Source: Micrasema longulum
Lineage: Eukaryota > Arthropoda > Insecta > Trichoptera > Brachycentridae
Assembly (NCBI GenBank): GCA_022494885.1
Contig: JAGVSM010002944.1
Coordinates: 124,001-188,000 of the forward strand
DNA: 64,000 bases
Direction: 5' to 3'
Shown here in pieces: positions 10,601 through 20,835 of the stretch. Under the pieces are notes generated by a model. That model worked only from the letters and a program-made list of their open reading frames with translations. It did not search any database and was not told the origin of the DNA. How positions within the stretch are numbered: position 1 is the stretch's first letter; each line of letters begins with the position of its first letter. Made by a program: the position numbers and the translations under genes.

Positions 10601-10934
10601 ATAATAAATAAAAAAGAAAAGATATCACATTTGTTGAAATTTAATGTAACCTTTTCAAAATCTACATCCTGTAGATTTTAAACGCATTTGTGTAAGTTTT
10701 GCGAACGCGCCAGCTCTTGTTAATTGACCAGTGCCTGCTATAGGCGGGAAACTGCATCAGGTATGTAGATACAGGTGCTGGCTACTGTTGCAGTTTGCAG
10801 ACAGTAATCAAACAATAGGCATTTTTATTGATGTTTAGGCACGTGTAGTGGACCAAGGTCTTTATCGTTTTCAACTTACCGTTTTACCGAAAAAAAAAAC
10901 AATGAATCATCGAAGATTTATTTGAAGTATGATC

Positions 10935-11125
10935 CGCTATTTTAAGCCACGTATAAAAAAATAAAACAGTCTCTGTGGCACTGTTACACAGAAAATGTCG
11001 TTCTGATATTCTCTTTTAAAAAATAATAAGCAAATCGGTTTAGTTTTTTACGGGTGCGGAAAACGGGACAACGAAACGTCGATTTTATTTGGGCATAATC
11101 ACTACGACGGGCCGTTTTATTTTCA
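10935..11125 (+). mobile_element. M1-associated repeat, right part
   Basis: Matches 2380-2530: ATTCTGATACTC-like block, AAATCGGTTTAG, GTGCGGAAAACGGGACAACG and a GGCATAATCA block. Non-coding. Confidence 0.55.
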
Positions 11126-12119
11126 GCCTAAATTCTCAGCTCACATACCCACTTAAACTAAACCCATAACTTTGACGTACAAAACAACACCAAAAAAAAT
11201 AAAAAATAAAATGTTTTCACGTCACTATCAAGAATATTAAAAATGACTAACATATGTATATTTCTCAGTTTAAATGTTAGAGTCCTTTTTTCGTTCCCAA
11301 CTGGAGTTCCTCAAAACGATTTGAACGATGATTGTATTTATTACCAAGCCGTTTATCTAGTCTTGCTGATAATGAAAATATTAATTCAATTATTTATATA
11401 AATAATCGCGTGGCTTGAGGCCTTGACTATCATGTTTTCAATCCGTGCTGCTCTATATGTGTACGTAGTACGATCATAATACTTATATTGTTATTTTCGT
11501 GTTTATCGATAAATAATAAGCTCACTTCGATAGATGAAATGTCACGTCTCTTGGGGAACATAAACATCTTTTTGTTTTTTTTGTTGTTTATATTTCGACG
11601 TTCTTTTGACATATTTTGTCTTCATATTGTTTTCCCACATCTGCTCCTAAGTGGAACATGTGTAAAGTAATGTATTCATTTAGATAATTGTAAAAAAACT
11701 TCATCAACTAGAAAAATACACTCAATATATTATTAAATTCAAATGCATTATATTTCCTAATTTTTTGTCGTATTTTCTATCCTCTATCTGATTGAATTAT
11801 TTGACTAACTTTGTATGCGTCATCTCTCTGTTTCCGAAGTTCGTGCGAGGGTTGTTGTTTACCTACCATTATTGGTTAGTTTTTTTTATATATTTTACTG
11901 TTTTTTTAGAAGACGCCATATTTGTTAATTGTTTATTTTTACATAAACGGCATAAATAGGCTAAAACATATATATTAAACATAAATATTTTAAAAAATAC
12001 TTATGCACCAGGCGCGTGCGGTGAATATTGTCAGTAAAGATGCTGTACACAAATAATAATGTTCTTACTTTTAGTCGGTATAAAAGTAGATATAGGTAGA
12101 TATTTTTTTGTTATTCATT
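11126..12119. other. No gene seen
   Basis: AT-rich. Short overlapping frames at 11430-11670 on both strands show no motif. Confidence 0.45.
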
Positions 12120-12840
12120 CATACAAATACATGAATATTACAAAAAAAACAATAATAATGTATCCCAAACTCTATGATGCCAAGGGCCCTGTGTTGATTT
12201 GGGATACAACACAATGGAAAGTGGAAGCACATACATAATTAAATAATAGCAAAACAATACAAATCAAATATTATTACATAAACATACATATATTTCAAAG
12301 GGCATCTGGACAACACGCTTAATACTATATAAATATATGCAATATCTCGCAGCAGTCTCCGGCAATGGTCTCTTCCCTTAAACGAAATCCAGACTTGTAC
12401 ACTCCTTCTGAAAATGGCTTCCGTTTTGGAGAACTTAATATGTTCATCCAGGACATCGAACACTCTTGGTGCCACAAAAGAGAAATTCCTCTGAGCAAAG
12501 GCTGTACGCGTTTTTGGGATGAAATCATTTAAATAACAGGAATACCTCCGGAATTGTGCTGGGATCTCCTCTTGTAGCCGCATGACCAGAAATATGTCAA
12601 TGACTCTTGAAAAAATTGTCTAATGTTCAGCAGCTTCATGAATCGGAACAATGACTCAGATGGGAATATGGGGGGACAACGCAGCATCACTCTTAGTATT
12701 ATTTTTTTTACGTTTATTAGGGGGTTCGTGATAGATGCAGTGCAACCTCCCCAGCCCACTATACCATAGATTGCCACTGACTGGAAAATAGCAAAATACA
12801 CACAAATATATACATTAAAATCAGTATTGCATAGAATCAC
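12120..12840 (-). mobile_element. LINE-Q C-terminus and 3' UTR
   Basis: Reverse-strand frames overlapping near 12530-12580 encode a LINE thumb/C-terminal region: AIYGIVGWGG, KKIILRVMLRCPP and LFRFMKLLNIRQFF, then RNFSFVAPRVFDVL. It resembles the LINE-E C-terminus (IIGWGG..., LKIMLHKNRTYPSFQLFQ, LLDLRQI) but is a different family. One frameshift separates the two frames. The 3' UTR contains an 11-bp perfect inverted repeat. Confidence 0.7.
12159..12208 (-). other. Stem-loop in LINE-Q 3' UTR
   Basis: TGTATCCCAAA (12159-12169) pairs perfectly with TTTGGGATACA (12198-12208). The 28-base loop contains GGGCCC. Confidence 0.65.
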
Positions 12841-13095
12841 TTTTGTAAAGTGCGCTTATGTGCTTTGTAAGTTTTCCATTTTGAAAATAATAATTGATAG
12901 TTGATTATCTATAACTTAACTGAGCACAGCAACAGGCGCGTCTAGCGGCAAAGCTGTAAAAATTAGAACAGTACCTAAAACTCGAGATGTTCGTAAATTT
13001 TGTCCAAATTACAATAATACGCTATTTAAAACTTTATGCAATACGATATTAGCGTATTTTTTTCTTTGCATTACACGAGTTGTACGCTCTTATCT

Positions 13096-13311
13096 CTATG
13101 AGTGGATTATCTCAGCCTTACATATTGTACGGATCTCAAAATGAGTGCATCTATCGTTCATAGTTTTACCAAACATTCGCCTGAGAGATCGCATTTCGAC
13201 AGCATTCAGCCTACTTTCATCCCTGTTTTTTCGAGTCCATACTTCGCTTTCATACATCAGGGTCGGGACCAGGACTCCGTTGTGGTCTGCTAATTTTGCT
13301 TCTCGTGACAA
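13096..13311 (-). mobile_element. RTE-like ORF fragment
   Basis: 71 residues with LMYESEVWTRKN, SRLNAVEMRSLRRMFGK and CKAEIIHS. This is the C-terminal region after the reverse transcriptase of the RTE-like family (SEVW and NAVEMRSLRRMCGK are its hallmarks). It is truncated on both sides. Confidence 0.8.
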
Positions 13312-13324
13312 ACATTAATTTGCC

Positions 13325-13850
13325 AAGGTTGATTTAAGTGCAATATTTTATTTTTATTAAAGAAGGTAAACATGAACAGAAAAAAATATAAAAGGAAAAA
13401 TAATGAAACCCACTAAACCGCGAAACCGGCTTGTCAGCAGGTTTCTTACTTTTCCTTTACCAAGAAAAACGTTAGGGAAATTACATAAATTTAAAAAGTA
13501 ATATAAACATTATCAAGAACTAAAAGCAAACGTATTTTTTCACAAAATTTATAAACAAAAAATTAAATAGATGACTGTTAAAATAAAATAATAATCAATA
13601 TAAAGCCTTGTTTCATATAAGCCATTTAATTATTTTTTCTTAAAAGTTTCTTCAACATTTTCTTTTAAGATCTGTTTATGAATCTTATTGAAAATTTGAG
13701 TAATCATATATTGACGTGTTCTTTGGCCATACTTGTTTACAAACCTCGGTACTGACAAGCCTTCACGTTGTGCTAGCCTTGTATTATGTGTATGTAAATA
13801 CCTTTTCTGGTAGTTACTATCAAAAACACAAAAGTCAATCCGACCCATTT
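13325..13850 (-). mobile_element. LINE-F C-terminus and 3' UTR
   Basis: The 72-residue frame 13630-13848 has DSNYQKRYLHTHNTRLAQRE, LSVPRFVNKYGQRT and FNKIHKQILKENVEETF. It matches the forward-strand copy at 55140-55835. The 3' UTR contains the nested stem-loop with AAAGGAAAAATAA outer arm and GAAACC/GGTTTC inner arm. Confidence 0.75.
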
Positions 13851-14190
13851 TTTTATCGGGCGGGTGGATTTTTGCTGTGGTGTGAAAACGGCCGATGTCG
13901 AAGGGGAAATACGCGTGTATTTTCAGTGTACGGCATTCACGTTACGTGTGCGGTATTTCTGTTTTGGTTTGTTTTCTCCTGCCATTGTTGACACGGAATA
14001 CAATCGCTTTGTTCCACTCTGCGTCTACGTCTACACGTCTCATTGCGCGGTCACTCACTCCAGATAAGGAGTTAGTGTGTCCTTATTATGCCTCGTGCCG
14101 AGTTCTCAATACTGAGTATAGCGTACTAATAACTAACTAATAAACACCTAGCATTACACGTAACATTTGTGTCGGCTAATATCAATAATA
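13851..14190. other. Unassigned, GC-richer stretch
   Basis: Three overlapping forward frames of 67 to 91 residues cover 13716-14140, none with a known motif. It lies between LINE-F and an RTE-like fragment and could be the 5' region of an unrecognised element. Confidence 0.35.
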
Positions 14191-14194
14191 TTAC

Positions 14195-14350
14195 TGTGTA
14201 ACACTTCATGCCTTGATGCCTGAAATCCCCTGACTGTCAAACCAGGTCATCGAAAGGGTCGAGAGTTTCAAATACCTGGGAGTATATGTTACGGAAAATA
14301 GCAGCTTTCAAAAAGAACTAGGAGTGCGGCTAAGAATAACAGGCGCCACT
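14195..14350 (+). mobile_element. LINE-K duplicate segment
   Basis: TGTAACACTTCATGCCT through AGTTTCAAATACCTGGGAGT to CAGGCGCCAC repeats 14797-14957 at high identity. Both copies end at the same CAGGCGCCAC. It encodes the RT palm-end block VESFKYLGVYVTE. Confidence 0.75.
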
Positions 14351-14371
14351 GAGATATGTTTCACTAGAAGA

Positions 14372-14412
14372 TTTTCGAAGATATCGCGAAAGCGATGAAA
14401 CCGGTCACTGGT
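14372..14412 (+). ncRNA. Decayed hammerhead-like motif (PLE-D)
   Basis: TCGAAGA, an extra T, stem II ATCGC/GCGAT with a GAAA loop, then GAAACCGGTC and ACTGG. This is the PLE hammerhead plan, but the first two core bases are TC where CT is needed. A matching stem I 5' arm is missing. Probably an inactive remnant. Confidence 0.4.
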
Positions 14413-14519
14413 TATTCCAAATTTGTGGATTAAAGCATAACTAGTCTCTTATTCCCATAATAAATTAGTTCTAAAAGATTGTTTAGAACTAATTGATTAT
14501 AAAATCAGAATCAACGATA

Positions 14520-15115
14520 TTGTCACAGATTGGTTTGAGGTCACCATCGGAGTCTGTCAAGGTTGCGTCCTTGCACCTTTCCTTTTTATAAGCCACATGG
14601 ACTCCATCCTAAGGAAGTAAATTCCACTAGATCGAGGAATATCCATCTCTTCCTCCCGAAAACTCTGCAAACTAGAGTATGCCGATGATGCGGTTATAAC
14701 TGACGATTCAGTAAGGAGTCTTCGGGCCACTGTAGATAGCCTAAATGGGTACTTCGTTTGCATGGGTTTAAAAATCAATATTGCGAAAACCCATGTGCTG
14801 TGTAACACTTCATGCCTCGATGTCCAAAATACTCTGAATCTGTCAAACCAAATCATGGAAAGGGTCGAGAGTTTCAAATACCTGGGAGTATATGTTACGG
14901 AAAACGACAGCTTTCAAAAGGAACTTGAAGTGCGTGCGGCTAGGAGTAGCAGGCGCCACATTCAATCGTATGAAGGCTGTCTGGAGATCGGATATCTACT
15001 CAGTGATAACTAAACGCCGCCTATATAACGCCTGTTTAACACCAATTCTCCTCTACGGATGCGAATCGTGGCATCTCACTAGGGCCCAAAAACGAATTCA
15101 GAAACAATATTTTTC
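14520..15115 (+). pseudogene. LINE-K reverse transcriptase fragment
   Basis: Covers the middle of a non-LTR reverse transcriptase: GVCQGCVLAPFLF (domain 4), LEYADDAVITD (domain 5 catalytic YADD), MGLKINIAKTHVL (domain 6), FKYLGVYVTEN (domain 7), then RRLYNACLTPILLYGCESWH. The frame is interrupted by a stop after SILRK and a shift near 14920. RTE-like or a related clade is my best guess from the LLYGCESW ending. The N-terminal half and endonuclease are absent. Confidence 0.8.
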
Positions 15116-15214
15116 TGTAACAGATTATCGATATTTGGTTAATTTAATTAAAGGACAAGAACTAGACGTTAGGAACGATTTGAATGTATTTTATATTAGA
15201 ATCCAAATATAAAT

Positions 15215-15620
15215 ACTCTATTTTATTTTTATTTTTATTTAGGAAAAACAACAGTTGTTTTATAAAAAAATAAAAAATAATACATACATGCAGTTAAAGT
15301 TTTTCACAAATATTATGAGAGAACATATAACACAGTAAAGAGAAAAAATAACATAGTATTTAAGTCAACAATACGAAGATTAAGGGATGAGGAAGTAGAG
15401 TAGAGGAATGGAGGAGAAGGAATTTTTTCAATATAGTTGACCGATTCAAATTTTGATATGATAAAAACAGGAACATAATTAAAATAAAAGGTTCATAAAC
15501 TTATTATACACTGACAAATGTTTACTTTTAGAGTGTTTCAAAAAGTTTATTTTAAAGTTACAAATGTTTCTTTAAAAAATATCTAAATGGAGACAAAGTA
15601 AGTAAAATTTAGAGCAGCTA
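15215..15620 (-). mobile_element. Probable LINE 3' UTR
   Basis: It starts with a TATTTTTATTTTTATTTAGG run (a reverse-strand A-rich tail). AAAACAAC/GTTGTTTT with a one-base loop follows immediately, the same arrangement as the 3' hairpins of the named LINE families. No coding motif was recovered further in. Confidence 0.4.
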
Positions 15621-15811
15621 CGATAAATGACGATAAGCTACGATAAACGAGTTTTGAACATTTTTTTGGGCAATAAATTATTATTTTTTTTATCAATTTT
15701 ATTTAACCGAGTTTGATATAGTGAATTAGATTTAACTAGTTTTGAAGAAATTCGTTAGAAAAATAACCAATTTTGATTAATTCTGCCATTTCTCGTATAT
15801 GTAAGGGATGT

Positions 15812-15872
15812 TACCACTTATGTAATTCACCACTGTAATTTGGCCTCCTGCCCTGTTGTGGTGAAAAAGAAA
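15812..15872 (+). mobile_element. SINE-2, 3' end only
   Basis: GTAATTCACCACTGTAATTTGGCCTCCTG and CTGTTGTGGTG match the last 60 bases of SINE-2 (full copy 48679-48842). An A-rich tail follows. Confidence 0.65.
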
Positions 15873-15888
15873 AAAAAAAGAAAAAAAC

Positions 15889-15962
15889 ATTCCTTTTCCG
15901 TACCCAATGGTGCATAGGGCACTGCATTGGTACAACAATCGCAGCGTATATTGATCATTATT
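15889..15962 (-). mobile_element. SINE-1, 3' half
   Basis: GGTGCATAGGGCACTGCATT and CAATCGCAGCGTATATTGATCA are the SINE-1 body on the reverse strand. It faces the SINE-2 end tail to tail across an A-rich bridge. Confidence 0.7.
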
Positions 15963-15965
15963 ATA

Positions 15966-16088
15966 AACATTTCACAACTCTCTTATCATTGGTCGATTCA
16001 TATGAACTAGTGACGTCGTCCAAAGTAGTTCGTTTTTATTTTTAAAAAAAAATTTTTTTCATGCATTTTCAAGAAACTTTGCTGTACA
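15966..16088 (-). repeat. M5 dispersed repeat
   Basis: CTCTTATCATTGGTCGATTC, GACGTCGTCCAAAGTAG and CATTTTCAAGAAACTTTGC match 33592-33740 and 49832-49920. It is cut by the (ATC)n tail of the next SINE-1. Confidence 0.55.
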
Positions 16089-16089
16089 A

Positions 16090-16352
16090 TCATCATCATC
16101 ATTCCCTTTCTGCACCTGATGGTGCAGGACACTGCATTAGTTCACCAATTGCAGCGTATCTTGATATTTTTTGTTACATGAAAGTAAGATGATCAGTCTT
16201 ACGCTTCAGGTACCAGTCCAAGGACTATGAAATATTCTAGTGTTAAAACACCTTTTTAAATAAATATTACAAATCAACCATGTCGGGTATCGAACCCGAG
16301 ACCTCTTGCCTGGTAGGCAAACGCGCTGACCATTACACCACGTGGCCGATTG
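16090..16352 (-). mobile_element. SINE-1, full-length
   Basis: Best-preserved tRNA-like head of the family: on the reverse strand, A box TGGTGTAATGGTCAGCGCG and B box GGGTTCGATACCCG, with TTGCCTACCAGGCAAG where the anticodon arm would be. The body and (GATG)n tail follow. The head could be mistaken for a tRNA gene. Confidence 0.75.
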
Positions 16353-16360
16353 AGAAAAAA

Positions 16361-16625
16361 TAATGTACCTTCCCATCCCCTCTCCCTTCTTCATAGTATA
16401 GTGTTAATTTTTTACATATTTTTATTTTGTCAATCTTTGTTCAACTCTTTTTAATTTTTGTATAAAATTGTAAGATTCAATATGTCCGTGTATTTGCAAT
16501 TTTCTCAAACTGAATGGTTTGGGTAGGTAGAAAGAAATTGCCTTAAGGCAATATGCCCGCTCGTATATGTATATATATTGTATTTGTATATAAAGTGTTA
16601 AATAAATACCTATAAGTAAATAATA
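16361..16625 (+). mobile_element. LINE-A 3' UTR
   Basis: Contains CTTCATAGTATAGTG, the CAAAC/GGTTTG hairpin, the ATTGCCTTAAGGCAAT palindrome at 16537-16552 and the GTGTTAAATAAATA tail. The coding part is missing because the copy starts inside the 3' UTR. Confidence 0.75.
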
Positions 16626-17036
16626 ATAATTGATTTAAAAGGAAAAAAAAAACAAAAAACAAGTCACAAGCTCGCTGTCAAATGCAAACTAGCGGCCATA
16701 TTTAAAAATGCAACACTCTGATTGGCCACACCGGATATTGCTGGTTTTGAAATAAAACATGGTATAGATAGTGCCGGTTTCGATATAAAATTGAATTTCC
16801 AACATGAATTTCTATAGTTAAACGTTGGATCTTTCCACTTAAGATAATTAATTCTAATATTTTCATGGTTTTGAATTTAATTTTTTTTTTTATTAAAAAT
16901 GGATTTTAGCGATTTTGATATCCACCGACGACGCATTTTCACAACACCTATGAAATTAACAACATAAGCAGTGGCTGAAAATTCGTTTTGATGAATTTTT
17001 TTAAACGTTGTTTCTCTGTCATTTTTTTCCCCTCAG
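16626..17036. other. No gene seen
   Basis: AT-rich sequence with no recognisable coding or repeat family. Confidence 0.4.
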
Positions 17037-17185
17037 CAGGCATTGAGGCCCAATTACAGGGGTAAATTACAGTACAGTACACCTAGGCTTGAGAAAAATC
17101 ACATTTAATATTTTCATTCTCATCGGGAATCGAATTCAGAACCTTCCGCTTCCAAAGTGTCTTAACCACTACACCACGGAGGTCG
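17037..17185 (-). mobile_element. SINE-2 copy
   Basis: The reverse strand carries TGGTGTAGTGGTTAAGACAC (A box) and TGAATTCGATTCCC (B box), then CTCAAGCCTAGGTG and TAATTGGGCCTCAATG. Diverged but complete. Confidence 0.7.
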
Positions 17186-17802
17186 TTTTGTTGCTTTTAT
17201 GAGAAAAATCGTACTCTAAAATGCAACTAAAACAAGATAAAAAATGAAAACATAGAAAATAAATCAAAAGTTGAAATTGAAATCTATAAAATGTAAAAAT
17301 TTAAAGCATTACCTACAATATTATGTTAAGTATTTAAGCTATGTTATCTTTGATATGATGTTTAATATTTCAGCTACAATAAAAAACACGCAAATATAAC
17401 AAATAATAGTCATAACAGAACATAGATAAGTAATTTGATATACCTCGTGATGATGTTGGGAATTTGTGGAGATACTTTATAAATTTAATAACATTCTTGT
17501 TATGGCGAAGATGATACCGTTTGATTTAATTAATGGCGTAAAATGTTTTATAAAAAAATAACAGGACGTGGGAATGTTACGTTATGCAAACCACTGTTAG
17601 AAAAAATGCAGACAACAGATATCGCTATATTTATTTGATTTTTTTATAAAGTTAACACGAAGAATTGCGTTATGAGCTTAGAATTATAACAGTCTAGAAA
17701 CTGCGAACGCGCATCAAACTGAAGCTGACTTAACTACTCATAAATAAGTAGTTATACGTTTTGGCCATTAGTTCGTTAGTTAGTTTAGATTTAAATTTAA
17801 TT
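17186..17802. other. No gene seen; possible leader
   Basis: AT-rich. The last 100 bases precede the THAP-like start codon and could be its untranslated leader, but no promoter element is convincing. Confidence 0.35.
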
Positions 17803-17883
17803 ATGCCATGTTGTGTCGTTTGTAAGTGTCAAAATACTACTGGGATTAAAAGGGAATACGGTGGAATCACATTACATGAGTAA
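17803..17883 (+). pseudogene. THAP-like zinc finger N-terminus
   Basis: A 26-residue frame from ATG at 17803 reads MPCCVVCKCQ...EYGGITLHE. THAP domains begin M-P-x-C-x4-C and reach G(V/I)(S/T)(F/L)H about 15 residues later, and both features are present (Cys4 and Cys9, His25). The frame stops at 17883, but the bases around it read ATGAGTAAGC, which could be a splice donor. M1 sequence follows directly. It may be the first exon of a THAP/P-element-type transposase or a broken copy. Confidence 0.45.
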
Positions 17884-17889
17884 GCAGCG

Positions 17890-18260
17890 AATTCGAAGGG
17901 AATATGAAAGTCTAGGCGTTTACAGAGCTTATGACCTGTCATTGGCTGGTTTAAGTAGCCACTTTACACACCGTGTAGCATTCACCATTCTGCCTATGTT
18001 TAAAGATTCACTTTTCCTCAACTTTTCCGTCTGTAACGGCACAGATAATTTTATTTTGAAATTCATTCTTTTAAAAAAACCAACCAAATCGGTTCAGTTT
18101 TGAGGTGCGTAAAACAGGACAGTAAAACGTCAATTTTGTTGATTTTATTTTGGCATAATCAGTCCGACGCGACGTGCAGTTGGCTTTTTAGAACCGCATC
18201 GGGAGGCATTTGCGAGAGTGACAAATAACCAATGTTCAAATACCTTTTCATTAAATTTCT
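17890..18260 (+). mobile_element. M1 repeat, left and right blocks joined
   Basis: Contains the M1 left block (GGGAATATGAAAGTCTAGG, CTTATGACCTGTCATTGG, CCACTTTACACACCGTG) followed by the right block (AAATCGGTTCAG, GTGCGTAAAACAGGACAG, AATCAGTCCGACGCGACG). It shows that both blocks belong to one repeat. A 96-residue frame at 17813-18103 is not conserved in other copies. Confidence 0.6.
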
Positions 18261-18364
18261 CAGCCACCGCCTATCCTCTTAATATCTACATTTTATAAAT
18301 TTGCAAAAATTGTAACAACTAAATCAAACTGTGTACGTGTACTGTGTATTCCTATAGACGCAAC

Positions 18365-19228
18365 TAAAGCTCTTGTGAATGTGATTGCTTATGTCGTTTC
18401 GCGTTTAGATTACTGTAATGGAATATACTCAAATCTCCCAAAATATTAAACTTTAGTCCGTTTTCAATGCAGCAGCAAGGTTTATTACGGGAGAAAAAAT
18501 ATTTTCACATCTCACAACATCTTCGAGATTTGCGCTGGTTAAAAATCCCAGAGATAATAAAATACAAGCTTTGCTCGATAGTATTCAAGTCCCTTCATGA
18601 AATGGGTCCAAGATACCTATCGGACTATTGTATTAGAAAAAATACATGTCAAAAAAAATCTACTCTTAGCTCAGCATTCGATTCAGGCAGAGGAAAACTT
18701 GTTGAAATCCGGCGCTCTCCAAACGCTAGATTTGTAGATCGTGCTTTGGCCGTTGCCGGCCCCTCTGCCTGGAACCGATTGCCTTCAAACTTACGAATCA
18801 TCGACAGTCCCAGTCAGCTCATATCTCAACTAAAATTTCACTTCTTTAGATTATCATACCCTCAATTTCAAATAAATTATTTATATTATAACTGTCCATT
18901 ATTTATTATAGGAGCAAAAATTCATTAACATTTTCTTGTATACTCACGAACAGGCCATGCCTTTGTGGGATTTTTTTGTTTACTATTTTTACTATTAATA
19001 TTTCTTTCATTGCTATGTAAATATGCTATATTTTTGAATACTCTAATAATAATAATACTAAAAAAACAAAAATAAAAAAATAAAAAAAATAAAAATCAGA
19101 AAATATAACATGTCACTTTAGCTTAGTTAGAATGTAAGTGTAAGTTTACAGTTGTAAAGCGCCCTTGGGGTGATTTTTTACAAAAATTGCACCATATAAA
19201 TCAGCGGAATATTATTATTATTATTATT
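18365..19228 (+). mobile_element. CR1-like element, C-terminus, split by LINE-E tail
   Basis: Encodes SRLDYCNGIYSNLP, then with frame changes LRWLKIPEIIKYKLCSIVFK, SLHEMGPRYLSDYC and GPSAWNRLPSNLR, the standard CR1 ending. The typical 3' UTR GTAAAGCGCCCTTGGGG with ATATAAATCAGCGGAAT and an (ATT)n tail is found at 19155-19228. It is separated from the coding part by 215 bases of LINE-E tail. Confidence 0.8.
18885..19100 (+). mobile_element. LINE-E 3' tail nested in CR1-like element
   Basis: TATTTATTATAGGAGCAAAAATTCATT, the stem-loop at 18943-18969 and an A-rich run at 19060-19095 match LINE-E at 34725-34910 and 47420-47605. It lies inside the CR1-like element and so inserted later. Confidence 0.75.
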
Positions 19229-19499
19229 GTCCGTTTAATCAATGAATATAAATTTATATATATTTATACATCAGTTTGCCCAATAGCGATAAAGCATTGA
19301 TTTGTCGAGGTTTGCCGACATTAATCTGTACCAGACAAAACAATGATTGTTTACGCTTTGAGTTAAATAAAGGCTAGTCATACGATTGGCAATAAGGACA
19401 ACTTTCATACTTAGAAAAAAAAAAACGAATTAACATTCTTCATTGTTAACACGTGTAGCTGTGTCGGGTCTACATCACTCTTTATTTAGATTTTTTATT

Positions 19500-19846
19500 T
19501 ATATTTTAAGAATAACAATAGGGAAATATCACATTCTACGAATACCGATACAAATATATAAAATGGATTTGGAATAATTAATTGTATTTTCAAAATCAAT
19601 ATGGATATTGTGGAGAAATGTTTTCATACATAAATGTAAAAAAGGAATTCAATAAAAATACGTTCGTAGAAAAACGCGACGTGTTTGGCCTCGGTTGTTG
19701 TGACGTCAAGATTAGTGAAATTGTTCTACACAAATTTCAACGGCAGGAACAAATAAACGTGAATCGTGACATATTAGGGGCGTGGCCAATGGAATCATCG
19801 TTTTTGCGGAAATTCAAAATTAGAAATTTAAAAGTATTTTTTTTTT
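19500..19846 (+). repeat. M4 dispersed repeat
   Basis: AATAGGGAAATATCACATTC, TTAATTGTATTTTCAAAATC, GTGACGTCAAGATT and GTTTTTGCGG are found in reverse order and orientation at 29828-30118. Interior frames are not conserved. Probably a short DNA element. Confidence 0.55.
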
Positions 19847-19847
19847 G

Positions 19848-20010
19848 CATCACAAAGGCCAGGAGACCAAATTACAGGGGTGAATTACATCACAGAACAC
19901 CCAGGCTTGAGAAAAATCACATTTAAATTTTTGTTTTCTCACCGGAAAGCGAACCCGGAACCTTCCGTGCGTGAGTCAAGCGTCTTGACCACTACACCAC
20001 GCAGGCCGCC
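19848..20010 (-). mobile_element. SINE-2 copy
   Basis: On the reverse strand, A box TGGTGTAGTGGTCAAGACGC and B box GGGTTCGCTTTCC, then TCAAGCCTGGGTGTTCTGTG and the CTGGCCTTTGTG end. Confidence 0.75.
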
Positions 20011-20835
20011 AATGTGTGGCCGCCGTTTATGTTACTAATAATGAGCAAAAACATTTTTTTTACTGGACAGTATTTCATAGACCTTTATTACTTTAAAAAT
20101 GTAAAAAAAAGTAACGTTTCCCTATTCTGTAAGTGTTAAGTATGCGAGAGGTAAACTCAAATAAAAGTTCTTACCCATTAAGTTTCCTTAATTCCTCGTA
20201 CAACCATTACTCCTACCCATCCTAGATTATATCATACTCGTCCTCATCGAATCAACGGTAGGTCCATTTCTGTGCTCCCTTCCTTTCTTCAATTATTTCC
20301 AACCTTTTACAAAACTGAATGAAATTCGTTTTTTCGCTACAGTCCGCTTCTCGTTAACACCCGGGTGCCTTTCATATTTCTTAATACCAGGGCAAATGAA
20401 GGAACGCACGAGCTCTTCGAAACGATGCGTCGGAAAATGTAAACAGTCGGTAGAACAACCCAGAAGTATATGTGAGATACAAAATACACTATGTAAATAA
20501 TTTGAAATAAAAGAAAGCAAGGTTAAGTAGCATGTTGTAAAGTGCAAGTAGATTCACAATCAGGTTACGAGAGACGCTGCGCTGGTTCGATACCCTGCGG
20601 AGAAAGTAACTCGTCACAACGTCAACATGTGTTTTGAAAAAACATATTTTATCTTTTTTTTATTTTTCTTTAATAAACATTTTTACACTTTTAACATTTT
20701 TTTTATTTTTTACAAGTAACCAAAATCCTACCAAGCCACTTTCTGTAGCTTGTTGGTGGAAATTTATATTAATACTACCTTACATAATATATAATAACTT
20801 ATCATGTGTCCACACATAAATTACTGTTCTTCCAT
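20011..20835. other. No gene seen
   Basis: AT-rich. A possible B-box-like GCTGGTTCGATACCC at about 20580 has no A box in register. A 61-residue frame (20634-20819) is hydrophobic and F-rich, as expected from T-rich DNA. Confidence 0.4.

Larger units (their letters stand above)
8367..10732. mobile_element. Region bounded by paired M2 termini
   Basis: The left end ACTGGTCGATTATTAAAAGC and the right end, which reads ACTGGTCAATTAACAAGAGC on the other strand, are inverted and continue for about 50 bases through GCTGGCGCGTTCGCAAAACT. Between them lie a SINE, a PLE tail, a LINE-A2 tail and another M2 piece, and no transposase. Either this is one element filled by later insertions or two separate M2 copies. 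I saw no convincing target duplication. Confidence 0.45.

Noticed and set aside
16265..16345. Possible tRNA gene on the reverse strand (good A and B boxes)
   Set aside because: It is the head of SINE-1: the same body and (GATG)n tail follow in three other copies, and no clean acceptor stem closes.
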